A DNA stretch of 64,000 nt from Nitratireductor sp. B36 (GTDB lineage: Bacteria > Pseudomonadota > Alphaproteobacteria > Rhizobiales > Rhizobiaceae). A model generated the notes under the pieces. That model worked only from the letters and a program-made list of their open reading frames with translations, did no database searches and had not been told where the DNA came from. This document shows positions 36,830 to 44,935 of this stretch, piece after piece. Location of the stretch: contig NZ_JACKZY010000001.1 of NCBI RefSeq assembly GCF_020833685.1, forward strand, positions 880,578-944,577. The letters run 5' to 3'. Made by a program: the position numbers and the translations under genes. The first letter of the stretch is position 1. Each line of letters begins with the position of its first letter.

Positions 36830-37750
36830 ATGCTCACGAACAACACGTTCCATTCTTCTGGAGTAAGCACGCCCTTGCGACGCCTTGTCAGCCGCCTCGT
36901 CCCCAAAAAACTCCGCGGTGATGCCGTCACCATTCCTGTGATCCGGCTTTCCGGCGCGATCATGCCGTCCAATAGCCTGACACGCCAGAACCTCTCGCTT
37001 GCCACCACCGCGACCGTGATCGAGAAGGCGTTCGCCGTGCCCGATGCGCCGGCCGTCGCCATCGCGCTCAATTCGCCGGGCGGCTCGCCCGTGCAGTCGC
37101 GCCTGATCTTCCGCCGCATCCGCGATCTGGCGGTGGAGAAAGACAGGAAGGTCTTCATCTTCGTCGAGGATGTGGCCGCTTCCGGCGGTTACATGATTGC
37201 CGCAGCGGGCGACGAGATCATCGCCGACCCCTCTTCCATCGTCGGCTCCATCGGCGTCGTGTCCGCCGGCTTCGGCTTTCAGGAGCTTATCAAGAAGATC
37301 GGTGTTGAGCGCCGCGTCCACACGGCCGGCCAGAACAAGGCGATCCTCGATCCCTTCCAGCCGGAAAAGAAGGAAGACGTCGAGCGCCTGAAGGCCCTGC
37401 AGCTCGAGATGCACGAGATGTTCATCAATCTCGTCAAGGAGCGGCGTGGCGCCAAGCTCGCCGACGATCCGGAGCTTTTCACCGGCGCCTTCTGGACGGG
37501 CACCCGCGCGCTCGATCTCGGTCTGGTCGACGGTCTCGGCGACATGCGCTCCGTTTTGAAGGAACGCTATGGCAAGAAAACGAGACTCGCGCTCATCACC
37601 CAGCCGCGCGGCCTGTTCGGGCGCAAGCTCGGTATTTCCAGCAGTGCCGGCAGCATTCCGGATCTCGGTGCTGCAATCGCCGGCAATGCCGCCACGGGTC
37701 TGATCGAGGCTGCCGAGGAACAGGCGCTCTGGCGCCGTTTTGGACTTTGA
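36830..37750 (+). CDS. S49 family signal peptide peptidase-like protease (SppA type)
   Basis: 306 residues from the ATG at 36830. The ClpP-like core has ALNSPGGSPVQSRLIFRRIR, the catalytic Ser in VAASGGYMIAAAGD and SSIVGSIGVV. The Lys general base is probably that in GQNKAILDPF. Usually these membrane-associated proteases digest cleaved signal peptides. A strong N-terminal membrane anchor is not obvious here, so it may be soluble. A later TTG start after GGAG (giving LRRLVSRLVPKK) is an alternative. The next small gene follows within 50 bases. Confidence 0.88.
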   Translation: MLTNNTFHSSGVSTPLRRLVSRLVPKKLRGDAVTIPVIRLSGAIMPSNSLTRQNLSLATTATVIEKAFAVPDAPAVAIALNSPGGSPVQSRLIFRRIRDLAVEKDRKVFIFVEDVAASGGYMIAAAGDEIIADPSSIVGSIGVVSAGFGFQELIKKIGVERRVHTAGQNKAILDPFQPEKKEDVERLKALQLEMHEMFINLVKERRGAKLADDPELFTGAFWTGTRALDLGLVDGLGDMRSVLKERYGKKTRLALITQPRGLFGRKLGISSSAGSIPDLGAAIAGNAATGLIEAAEEQALWRRFGL

Positions 37751-37799
37751 CGAGGCGCGCCCGGGCGTTAAACTCGCGCGCGAAACCGGAGGATCGACA

Positions 37800-37985
37800 A
37801 TGCCGCAACTGATCTTCTTTGCCGCGGTCGGCGTGGTGGCCTATTTCGGCTACCGCAAATTCGTCCGCGAGGCAGAGCGCGTCACCGCAAAGGCGCGGCG
37901 TGCGCGCAGGGAAGCGGCGAATGGCAGCATGGGAACGCTCGTCTACGACCCGAAGACCGGCGAATACCGCGTCGCCAAAGACTGA
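37800..37985 (+). CDS. Small single-helix membrane protein
   Basis: 61 residues, ATG after CCGGAGGATCGACA. One N-terminal hydrophobic segment (MPQLIFFAAVGVVAYFGYRK) is followed by a basic helix (AKARRARREAA) and a short tail (TLVYDPKTGEYRVAKD). The topology suggests an inner-membrane anchor with a cytoplasmic tail. It lies between the S49 peptidase and ispE, 15 bases before the latter, so all are probably co-transcribed. The function is unknown. Confidence 0.8.
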   Translation: MPQLIFFAAVGVVAYFGYRKFVREAERVTAKARRARREAANGSMGTLVYDPKTGEYRVAKD

Positions 37986-38000
37986 TACCTGAGTAGAAGC

Positions 38001-38921
38001 ATGCAAAGCATGATCGCTCCCGCCAAGGTGAATCTGGCGCTGCACGTCACCGGACGGCGCGTCGACGGCTATCATCTGCTGGACAGTCTTGTCGCCTTTT
38101 CCAGCCATGGCGACCTGCTCGAGGTGGAAGGCGGGGCGGAAGACGATTTCTTCGTTTCCGGCCACTTCGCCGCCCATGTCCCCATCGGCGAGACCAATCT
38201 GGTCACCCGCGCCCGCGATCTTCTGCGTGAAACATTCGGGGAGAGAGCCGGCGCACCCGTCCATCTGCACCTTGAAAAGAACCTGCCCGTCGCCTCCGGC
38301 ATCGGTGGCGGTTCGGCCGATGCGGCTGCCGCGCTCAGGCTTCTCGTCCGCCACTGGCAGATCGACGTCGACGAGGTCGCCCTGGCAGAGCTCGGCCTTC
38401 GCCTCGGTGCGGATGTCCCCATGTGCCTGTCATCGAAACCGCTTCTTGCGCGCGGCATCGGCGAAGCGCTTGAAGAACTGCCGCATTTCCCCGCGCTGCC
38501 GCTTGTTCTCGTGAACCCCAACATCCCGCTCTCCACGCCAGATGTCTTTTCAGGGCTTGAGCGGCGCGACAATGCTCCCCTGCCCGCCCTCGACACGTTC
38601 CCCGACACCGCATCGGCCGCCAAATGGCTCGAAGCCGCTCGCAACGATCTGGAAGAACCGGCCTGCCGGCTCGTACCGCAGATCAGGGATGTGCTTGGCG
38701 CTCTCGGGGAAGCGGGCGCGCTTGCCGCCCGCATGTCCGGCTCCGGGGCCACCTGTTTCGGCGTCTTCGGCTCGCCGCACAAGGCGCGTCAGGCCGCATC
38801 CATTCTTGAAGCCCGTCATCTCGACTGGTTTGTCCTTGCCACCCAAACCACTGCCCCAGAGCACGGCCAGACCGAGCACAGCCAGATCGAGCATGACCAT
38901 GCCCACTACGCCCGCGCGTGA
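38001..38921 (+). CDS. ispE: 4-diphosphocytidyl-2-C-methyl-D-erythritol kinase
   Basis: 306 residues. IspE is the GHMP kinase of the MEP isoprenoid pathway. Signature segments are APAKVNLALHVTGRRVDGYH at the start, the ATP-binding PVASGIGGGSADAAAALRLL near residue 95, and ARMSGSGATCFGVFG near 250. The C-terminal tail is hydrophilic with a repeated EH pattern (EHGQTEHSQIEHDHAH). It overlaps moaB by 29 bases. Together with dxs it gives two of the seven MEP-pathway steps in this window. Confidence 0.95.
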   Translation: MQSMIAPAKVNLALHVTGRRVDGYHLLDSLVAFSSHGDLLEVEGGAEDDFFVSGHFAAHVPIGETNLVTRARDLLRETFGERAGAPVHLHLEKNLPVASGIGGGSADAAAALRLLVRHWQIDVDEVALAELGLRLGADVPMCLSSKPLLARGIGEALEELPHFPALPLVLVNPNIPLSTPDVFSGLERRDNAPLPALDTFPDTASAAKWLEAARNDLEEPACRLVPQIRDVLGALGEAGALAARMSGSGATCFGVFGSPHKARQAASILEARHLDWFVLATQTTAPEHGQTEHSQIEHDHAHYARA

Positions 38922-39453
38922 GTTCATCCCCGTCCGCTTCGCGGTGCTGACCGTTTCCGACACGCGTGGCCTTGAAGACGACCGCTCCGGCCAGACCCTT
39001 GCCGAACGCATCGATGAGGCCGGCCACACGCTCGCCGATCGAAAGATCGTGGCAGACGATATCGAGGCCATCCAGATGGCCGTCAAACTGTGGTGCGCCG
39101 ATCCCGGGGTCGATGCCGTCATCACCACGGGTGGCACCGGCTTCACCGGGCGCGACGTGACGCCAGAGGCTCTGGAACCGCTGTTCGACAAACGCATGGA
39201 TGGCTTCTCGCAGGTCTTCCACCGCATCTCCTACGAGAAAATCGGCACCTCCACCGTCCAGTCGCGCGCCACCGCAGGGCTCATCGACCAGACCTTCGTC
39301 TTTGTCCTGCCGGGCTCCACCGGCGCCTGCCGCGATGCCTGGGACGGTATCCTGAAAGACCAGTTCGACTACCGGCACATGCCGTGCAATTTCGTGGAAA
39401 TAATGCCGCGCCTTGCCGAGCATCTGAAACGCGGCGGCGGCAAGTCCGCCTGA
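38893..39453 (+). CDS. moaB: Molybdenum cofactor biosynthesis protein B
   Basis: 186 residues from the ATG at 38893, with a second ATG six bases later equally possible. The MPT-binding MogA/MoaB fold shows FAVLTVSDTRGLEDDRSGQT, VDAVITTGGTGFTGRDVTPE and VLPGSTGACRDAWDGIL. It adenylylates molybdopterin before Mo insertion, or takes a related role beside MogA. The start lies inside ispE (29-base overlap), which suggests translational coupling of unrelated pathways. A composite palindromic element follows. Confidence 0.94.
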   Translation: MTMPTTPAREFIPVRFAVLTVSDTRGLEDDRSGQTLAERIDEAGHTLADRKIVADDIEAIQMAVKLWCADPGVDAVITTGGTGFTGRDVTPEALEPLFDKRMDGFSQVFHRISYEKIGTSTVQSRATAGLIDQTFVFVLPGSTGACRDAWDGILKDQFDYRHMPCNFVEIMPRLAEHLKRGGGKSA

Positions 39454-39776
39454 TCCTTTCCTGAGCCTGAAAAGCTGAAGCATTTTGCAGTCAGGTGGAA
39501 TCACCTGACGTCCGCACAAATGCGGAAAAACAGACAGATAGAGCGGAGCAGCGTTTCCGTGAAACGATGAACCGCTCTGAAAACTGCGGCACCATTCCCG
39601 CGAACCCTTTTGCACGCCTGTGGAAAACTCGCGCGCCTCGATTTTGCCAAAAGTTCTTGCTTTGTTCTCATTCATCGAATAGGAATAGATTCATCGGCAG
39701 CGACGCTGATTCTGCTTTCGGCTTTGGTCCCCGCGTACCGGAAAGCCAGCGAAATCGCTCAGTCATGGAGCAAGCC
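39454..39776. other. Intergenic region with composite repeat before the radical SAM gene
   Basis: A 323-base gap. The first 125 bases hold a compact set of hairpins (39491-39577). The remainder (about 39600-39760) is moderately AT-rich, as expected for a promoter region, but no confident promoter boxes or small gene were found. Confidence 0.6.
39491..39577. repeat. Three consecutive hairpins, mosaic-type repeat
   Basis: TCAGGTG/CACCTGA (39491-39508), CCGCA/TGCGG (39512-39525) and GAGCGG/CCGCTC (39541-39577, with inner CGTTT/AAACG) follow each other within 90 bases after moaB. The arrangement resembles mosaic intergenic repeats of Mesorhizobium-like genomes. The second hairpin is followed by AAAAA rather than T, so it is not a plus-strand terminator. 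Confidence 0.6.
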
Positions 39777-40931
39777 ATGGAACAGATTGTGAGAGCAGAT
39801 GCAGCCGCCTTCGATGGTGGCGGGGCCGCGATGGCCAACACGGTGATCGACCGGTCGGGCATTCGCATCGATTCCGAGCGCCGGCGGGGCCGGGCCGCGG
39901 GCATCAACCCGTCAGGCCGCTATGAACCGGTTTCCCGTCATGTCTTTGACGATGGCTGGGGTTCACTTGAGGAATTGCCGCCTTTCAAGACCGAGGTCCA
40001 GGTGGAGAGGCCGCGCACCATCATTACGCGCAACACCTCGCCCGATATTTCCTTTGACCGCTCCATCAATCCCTATCGCGGTTGTGAGCATGGCTGCGTC
40101 TATTGTTTCGCCCGCCCCACCCACGCCTATATGGGTCTGTCGGCGGGGCTCGATTTCGAGGCAAAGCTCTTTGCCAAGCCGGATGCCGCCCGGCTTCTGG
40201 AACGCGAGATTTCCAAACCCGGCTACCAGCCGCGCACCATCGCCATCGGCACCAACACCGATCCCTACCAGCCCATCGAGAAGAAATACCGCATCATGCG
40301 CGAGATTCTCGAAGTGCTGGAAGCACATGACCACCCGGTCGGCATCGTCACCAAATCGGCACTTGTCATACGCGATATCGACATTCTTTCCCGTATGGCG
40401 GAAAAGGGGCTGGCCAAGGTCGCGCTTTCCGTCACCACGCTGGACCGCAAGCTGGCGCGCACCATGGAACCGCGCGCGGCCACTCCCTCGCGGCGGCTGG
40501 AGGCCATCCGCGCGCTGACCGAGGCCGGCATCCCCACATCCGTGATGTTGGGCCCCGTCATTCCCGGCCTCACCGATTGCGAGATCGAGCGCATTCTGGA
40601 ATCGGCCGCCACCGCCGGCGCGCGCGAGGCGGGCTATATCATCCTGCGCCTGCCGCTCGAGGTCAGCCCCATTTTCAAGGAATGGCTTCTGCGCCATGCG
40701 CCCGACCGCTATCGCCACGTTCTTTCCCTGATCCGCTCCATGCGCGGCGGCAAGGATTACGACGCCGAATGGGGCAAGCGGATGAAAGGCACCGGCCCCT
40801 ATGCCTGGCAGATCGGCCGGCGCTTCGAGATCGCGGCAAAGCGGCTCGGGCTCAATCAGGAAAAGCGCAAGCTGAGAACGGACCTGTTCAAACAGCCGCA
40901 GCCGGGAGGCGAACAGCTCATGCTGCTTTGA
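39777..40931 (+). CDS. PA0069-family radical SAM protein
   Basis: 384 residues from the ATG at 39777, which follows GGAGCAAGCC; an ATG 12 bases upstream is possible. The cluster-binding Cys motif C-x3-C-x2-C is in RGCEHGCVYCFARPTHAY, and GLDFEAKLFAK follows as in PA0069-type proteins. Glycine and polar residues for SAM binding appear in TIAIGTNTDPYQPIEKKYR. The family is widespread in proteobacteria and related to SplB-like enzymes, but no reaction has been assigned. Such enzymes release 5'-deoxyadenosine, whose sugar could feed the cluster at 52-62 kb. Confidence 0.9.
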   Translation: MEQIVRADAAAFDGGGAAMANTVIDRSGIRIDSERRRGRAAGINPSGRYEPVSRHVFDDGWGSLEELPPFKTEVQVERPRTIITRNTSPDISFDRSINPYRGCEHGCVYCFARPTHAYMGLSAGLDFEAKLFAKPDAARLLEREISKPGYQPRTIAIGTNTDPYQPIEKKYRIMREILEVLEAHDHPVGIVTKSALVIRDIDILSRMAEKGLAKVALSVTTLDRKLARTMEPRAATPSRRLEAIRALTEAGIPTSVMLGPVIPGLTDCEIERILESAATAGAREAGYIILRLPLEVSPIFKEWLLRHAPDRYRHVLSLIRSMRGGKDYDAEWGKRMKGTGPYAWQIGRRFEIAAKRLGLNQEKRKLRTDLFKQPQPGGEQLMLL

Positions 40932-41109
40932 CAGCGCCCTGCCCGATCCGCCTCCTGCTTCGGCATCGCAGATCGACGCATCGGAGCGGCACCCTGTTTC
41001 CGTAAACGGCGCCGTTTCCGACAGCCCCCCTTTCCCGTCCGGCTTGCATCCCCGTAGCCGACGGAAGCTTCCCGGCCCATCCGCCCCCTCGTTGCCGGGA
41101 GGCCCTTGC

Positions 41110-41169
41110 GGAGAATCGGAAGCGATGCGAGCATCGCCGCACTATGGCTCGCACGCGTTCCGATTCTCC
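41110..41169. repeat. Nested inverted repeat enclosing the rnhB start codon
   Basis: GGAGAATCGGAA (41110-41121) is exactly repeated in inverse as TTCCGATTCTCC (41158-41169). Directly inside the left arm, GCGATG/CATCGC (41122-41137) forms another perfect hairpin. The rnhB ATG at 41144 lies between the arms. In mRNA the arms could pair and hide the start codon. Confidence 0.7.
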
Positions 41170-41887
41170 CACTCTTTTTGATCTGCCCGTTCGCCCCGAC
41201 TTCCAGATGGAGGCCGCGCTCCTGCGCGAGGGTCTGGCCCCTGTGGCAGGGCTCGACGAGGCAGGCCGCGGTCCGCTGGCAGGCCCTGTGGTCGCCGCCG
41301 CCGTCATTCTCGACGCGAACCGTCTTCCCGACGGGCTGGACGATTCCAAACGGCTTTCCGCCGAGGCGCGCGACCGGCTGTTCGAAGCCATTATCGAGAT
41401 GGCCGTCAGCGTCTCCGTTGCATCTGTCTGCGCGGCAAGCATCGACCGGTCCGACATCTTGCGCGCCAGCCTTGAGGCCATGCGCCGCGCAGCGGCCGGG
41501 CTTTGCGTCACGCCGCTGTTTGCACTGGCCGATGGCCGCGATGTGCCGCCGGGGCTGTGCTGCCCGGCGCGTGCCGTGGTGAAGGGCGATCAGCGCAGCC
41601 AGTCCATCGCCGCTGCCTCCATCGTCGCAAAAGTCACGCGCGACCGCATGATGATGCGCGCTGGCGGTGTCACGCCCGCTTATGGTTTCGAAGCCCATAT
41701 GGGTTACGGCACCAAGCGCCACCGCACAGCTATAACGCAGCATGGCGCAGTATCGCGCCTGCACCGGATGAGCTTCGCCCCGCTGCGCGATCTGGGCATC
41801 ACGACGGCCGCTTCCAGTGGGAAAGCCGTCGCGCAGCCACTGGTGAGGATGAGCGACGGCGAAGCCGTGGATCCCCAAACCGCCTGA
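41144..41887 (+). CDS. rnhB: Ribonuclease HII
   Basis: 247 residues. RNase HII cuts RNA-DNA hybrids and single ribonucleotides in DNA. Catalytic acidic residues are in [20 protein letters not shown] (DEAGRG) and in the region around [11 protein letters not shown] and KVTRDRMM. The N-terminal extension of about 30 residues ([20 protein letters not shown]) and a C-terminal tail of about 35 exceed the core enzyme. No Shine-Dalgarno sequence stands directly before the ATG, which sits in an inverted-repeat loop. It converges with the ATP synthase genes. Confidence 0.94.
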   Translation: MARTRSDSPTLFDLPVRPDFQMEAALLREGLAPVAGLDEAGRGPLAGPVVAAAVILDANRLPDGLDDSKRLSAEARDRLFEAIIEMAVSVSVASVCAASIDRSDILRASLEAMRRAAAGLCVTPLFALADGRDVPPGLCCPARAVVKGDQRSQSIAAASIVAKVTRDRMMMRAGGVTPAYGFEAHMGYGTKRHRTAITQHGAVSRLHRMSFAPLRDLGITTAASSGKAVAQPLVRMSDGEAVDPQTA

Positions 41888-42000
41888 ACCCTCCTGGCAT
41901 GTAGTTAAGCCCACCTGGCCGCACAATTGCGCTCAGACCGACACGGTGGCCGCTGCGAGGCGAGGAGCCGGATGGCTTCAGGCGACGGAAATCCACACAG

Positions 42001-42033
42001 AAAAAAAAACGCCGCCGGAAACCGGCGGCGTTT
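42001..42033 (-). terminator. Rho-independent terminator of the F0 operon
   Basis: On the minus strand, perfect ten-base arms (ACGCCGCCGG / CCGGCGGCGT) enclose a three-base loop and are followed by nine T. It starts 27 bases after the atpF stop. This is the clearest intrinsic terminator in the first two thirds of the window. Confidence 0.92.
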
Positions 42034-42059
42034 CAAATTGCTCCGCTTTCGAAAGCTCG

Positions 42060-42539
42060 TCAGTTCAGCTTCGACTTCACGTCCTGGATTGAAGCCTTGA
42101 ACAACTCTCCGCCCGTCTTGGCATCGACCTTCTTGGCCAGAACGCTGCGCGCAGCTTCCACGGCGAGGTCCACGGCGCTCGCGCGCACTTCGTTCACCGC
42201 GTCCTGCTCGGCCTGTTCGATCTTCTGTTCGGCAAGGGCTGTGCGACGGGCGACATATTCATCCGTCTTCTGCTTGGCTTCCTTGACGATCAGCTCGGCC
42301 TCGTGCTTGGCGGCGCTGACGATGTCCTGCGCCTCCTGCTCGGCTTCCTGCCGCTTGCGCTGATATTCGGCGAGCAGCTGCTGCGCGTCTTCACGCAGCT
42401 TGCGGGCCTCGTCCAGCTCGTTGCGGATGCGTTCGGCACGCCCGTCAAGCGCGCCATTGATCATGCCGGGCACCTTGAAATAGGCAAGGACCCCCAGGAA
42501 GATGATGAGGGCAACAAACGCCCAGAATGTCGCGTCCAT
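42060..42539 (-). CDS. atpF: ATP synthase F0 subunit b
   Basis: 159 residues. One N-terminal membrane helix (FWAFVALIIFLGVLAYFKVP) is followed by a long charged helix (EARKLREDAQQLLAEYQRKR ...), typical of the b-type peripheral stalk. It pairs with subunit b' to hold F1 against rotation. It is the last gene of the operon, ten bases after the b' gene, followed by a strong terminator. Its length and topology match alphaproteobacterial b subunits. Confidence 0.95.
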   Translation of the reverse strand: MDATFWAFVALIIFLGVLAYFKVPGMINGALDGRAERIRNELDEARKLREDAQQLLAEYQRKRQEAEQEAQDIVSAAKHEAELIVKEAKQKTDEYVARRTALAEQKIEQAEQDAVNEVRASAVDLAVEAARSVLAKKVDAKTGGELFKASIQDVKSKLN

Positions 42540-42548
42540 GGCCCTCTC

Positions 42549-43130
42549 CTACTGCTTCACGGACTTGACGGCGGCTTTCGCCGCAGTCTTGTCGAGCTGG
42601 CCGCCGACCAGTTCCTGGACGATGGATGCCGCTGTGTCCTCGGCAATCGTACCCACGTCCTTCATGGCCGTTTCCTTGATCGAGGCGATGCGCTTCTCAG
42701 CCTCATCGAGCTTGGCGTCGAGCTGCTTCTCGATCTCACGACGTTCCGCATCCGCTTCCGCCTTTGCGGCGTCGCGGGCTTCCTGGCCGATGACATTGGC
42801 CTTCTTGCGGGCGTCAGCCAGTTCCTGCTCATAGGCAGCAACAGCCGCGTCCGCCTCTTCCTTCATCCGCGCCGCCTGGTCGAGGTCCTGGGCAATGCGG
42901 TCACGCCGCACTTCCAGAATACCGCCGATGCGGGGCAGCACGACGCGCTTCAGGAACAGGTAGAACAGCCCGAAGGTGATCGCCAGCCACAGGATCTGCG
43001 ACGGAAATGTGGACGAATCGAAAGGCGGGAAGCCGGCCTCATGTGCGCCGTCTGACGCCACGCCGGTTTCCGAATGGGTCGCTTCCGCGGCGTCTTGCGC
43101 CGAGGCTGCGAATGCCGATGCCACAAACAT
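42549..43130 (-). CDS. atpG: ATP synthase F0 subunit b'
   Basis: 193 residues. An Ala-rich N-terminal extension of about 40 residues ([20 protein letters not shown]) precedes the membrane helix ([20 protein letters not shown]) and a long coiled-coil helix. This is the second, diverged b subunit of photosynthetic and alphaproteobacterial enzymes. The gene is called atpF' or atpG (the latter also used for gamma). It follows the c-subunit gene by 65 bases and precedes atpF by nine. Confidence 0.93.
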   Translation of the reverse strand: MFVASAFAASAQDAAEATHSETGVASDGAHEAGFPPFDSSTFPSQILWLAITFGLFYLFLKRVVLPRIGGILEVRRDRIAQDLDQAARMKEEADAAVAAYEQELADARKKANVIGQEARDAAKAEADAERREIEKQLDAKLDEAEKRIASIKETAMKDVGTIAEDTAASIVQELVGGQLDKTAAKAAVKSVKQ

Positions 43131-43195
43131 TGTCTACCTCTTTTAAAACCGGCCGGACGCCCGAAAGCGGCCGGCCACGCACACGAAACGCGCGC

Positions 43196-43420
43196 TTAGG
43201 TGAAGAGGAGGAGCAGAGCGATGAGCAGCGAGAAGATGCCGAGAGCTTCCGTAACGGCGAAGCCGAAAATCAGGCGGCCGAACTGGCCGTCTGCTGCCGA
43301 CGGGTTGCGCAGGGCGCCCGAAAGATAGCTGCCGAAGATGTTGCCCAGGCCCAGAGCTGCACCGGCCATGCCGAAACAAGCGATACCGGCGCCGATAGCC
43401 TTTGCTGCTTCTACTTCCAT
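43196..43420 (-). CDS. atpE: ATP synthase F0 subunit c
   Basis: 74 residues forming two membrane helices: [20 protein letters not shown] and [20 protein letters not shown]. The proton-carrying carboxylate is Glu in AVTEALG. The polar loop [11 protein letters not shown] contacts the central stalk. It forms the rotating ring. Long untranslated gaps before and after it (127 and 65 bases) are usual and allow independent translation at a high level. Confidence 0.96.
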   Translation of the reverse strand: MEVEAAKAIGAGIACFGMAGAALGLGNIFGSYLSGALRNPSAADGQFGRLIFGFAVTEALGIFSLLIALLLLFT

Positions 43421-43547
43421 TTTAAAACTCCTTGTGATCGCGGATTTGCGTGTTTTCTTCAGACTTGGCGGAAACCGCCGGTGAAACCTGTTTTCCTCTG
43501 ACCGGCCCTTGAGGCCGGAACGAAGCCGATCTTTTCAAACCTCTTGA

Positions 43548-44297
43548 TCAGTGGCCGGGATGGACGGCGTCGTTCAGATACATGCAGGTCAGAACGGCAA
43601 AGACGTAGGCCTGCATGAAGGCGACGAGGAATTCGAGACCGGTGATCGCCACGGTCATGATGAGCGGCAGAACGGCGCCGGCAACACCGGCCGCGCCAAG
43701 GGCGCTCATGGAGGTGACAAAGCCGGCAAAAACCTTGAGCGTGATGTGTCCGGCCAGCATGTTGGCGAAAAGACGAACCGAGAGGCTGACGGGGCGCGAC
43801 AGGAACGAGACAATCTCGATCAGCACCACCAGCGGAACCACGACACCGGGCACACCTTGCGGCACGAAGAGCTTAAGGAAGCCGAAACCGTGCTTCCAGA
43901 AACCGTAGACGACCACCGTTCCGATCACCAGAAGCGCGAGCGCGAAGGTGACGATGATATGACTGGTCACAGTGAAGAAGTAAGGGAAGAGGCCGAGCAG
44001 GTTGGCCATCAGGACGAACATGAAGATCGAGAACACGAACGGGAAGAAACGCATTCCGTGCGAGCCCGCCGAATCGCGCAACATGGAGGCCACAAACTCG
44101 TAGCTCATCTCCGAGATGGACTGAAGCCTACCGGGAACCAGTCCACGGCTCGACGTCGTCAGAAACAGAAATGCACCGGCGGCGACCACCGTCGCAACCA
44201 TGAAGGCGGACGAGTTCGTAAAGGAGAAATCCAGTCCGCCGACCTCAATCGGAATCCACTTGGAGATCTGGAACTGATGGATCGGATCGTTGGCCAC
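43548..44297 (-). CDS. atpB: ATP synthase F0 subunit a
   Basis: 249 residues with five or six helices. The essential Arg is in [20 protein letters not shown], facing the c-ring Glu, and forms the proton half-channels. Other conserved parts are [20 protein letters not shown] and the C-terminal [20 protein letters not shown]. It lies 39 bases after atpI and 127 before atpE. Confidence 0.96.
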   Translation of the reverse strand: MANDPIHQFQISKWIPIEVGGLDFSFTNSSAFMVATVVAAGAFLFLTTSSRGLVPGRLQSISEMSYEFVASMLRDSAGSHGMRFFPFVFSIFMFVLMANLLGLFPYFFTVTSHIIVTFALALLVIGTVVVYGFWKHGFGFLKLFVPQGVPGVVVPLVVLIEIVSFLSRPVSLSVRLFANMLAGHITLKVFAGFVTSMSALGAAGVAGAVLPLIMTVAITGLEFLVAFMQAYVFAVLTCMYLNDAVHPGH

Positions 44298-44336
44298 CTG
44301 GCCCCCCTCACTTCTGGTCTGGCGCCCGGGCGCCGT

Positions 44337-44690
44337 TCACTTCTTCTCAGGATCCCGCCCATCATCCGATGAGCGAATCCCAAATTCAGCAACAAGTCCC
44401 GCCGAGCGCAGGACATTGAGAACACCCGCCCCGAAACCCAGGAGCAGGAAAATGATCAGTCCCCAGGGAGACGTACCGGCAAAATGGTCGATGAACCACC
44501 CAAGAGCAGCGCCGACACCCACGCCGGCAATAAACTCGCTGGACAGTCTGAGCGCCTGCGCGGCGCCCGCCATATCGCCCTTCGTCTTCCCTTCACCGCC
44601 GTCTTGCTTCGCCGGTCGTTTCTCTGCGAGAGCCTTCTCCAGATCGGCGCGCCGGCGCTCCAGGTCGTCCGGCTGATCCTTGTCGGCCAC
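44337..44690 (-). CDS. atpI: AtpI, F0F1 ATP synthase assembly protein (GTG start)
   Basis: 117 residues. A charged N-terminal half (DLERRRADLEKALAEKRPAK) is followed by two hydrophobic helices (SSEFIAGVGVGAALGWFIDH and WGLIIFLLLGFGAGVLNVLR). AtpI assists c-ring assembly and possibly Mg uptake. The start is GTG at 44690, preceded by GGAGATTGCG; there is no ATG before the conserved part. It is the first gene of the operon; promoter boxes were not identified with confidence in the upstream 160 bases. Confidence 0.9.
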   Translation of the reverse strand: MADKDQPDDLERRRADLEKALAEKRPAKQDGGEGKTKGDMAGAAQALRLSSEFIAGVGVGAALGWFIDHFAGTSPWGLIIFLLLGFGAGVLNVLRSAGLVAEFGIRSSDDGRDPEKK

Positions 44691-44854
44691 CGCAATCTCC
44701 GTACCGGGTTTGCTGGTCAGCGGCTATCCGCTTGAAAGTCGCGCGCAACATAGTGAGCACCCACGCCCCAGTCAAGCCGCTGTCGACGCCATTCACAAAG
44801 ACGAAAATACATTGAAAAACAACATGATGCCTGGATGCGACAATGCGCGCAGCG

Positions 44855-44917
44855 GCAAATGACACCATGAAAACGGGAATCGCGGCATCTCCTGCCGCGT
44901 TTCAGCCCGTCATTTGC
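44855..44917. repeat. Nested palindrome downstream of the cell-wall hydrolase gene
   Basis: Outer arms GCAAATGAC / GTCATTTGC and inner arms CGCGGCA / TGCCGCG (five-base loop) are both perfect. It starts 18 bases past the hydrolase stop and lies upstream of atpI. It may act as a transcript end or mRNA-stability hairpin; the following T-richness on the minus strand is weak. Confidence 0.55.
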
Positions 44918-44935
44918 GCGATTTCGCTGCCCTTA

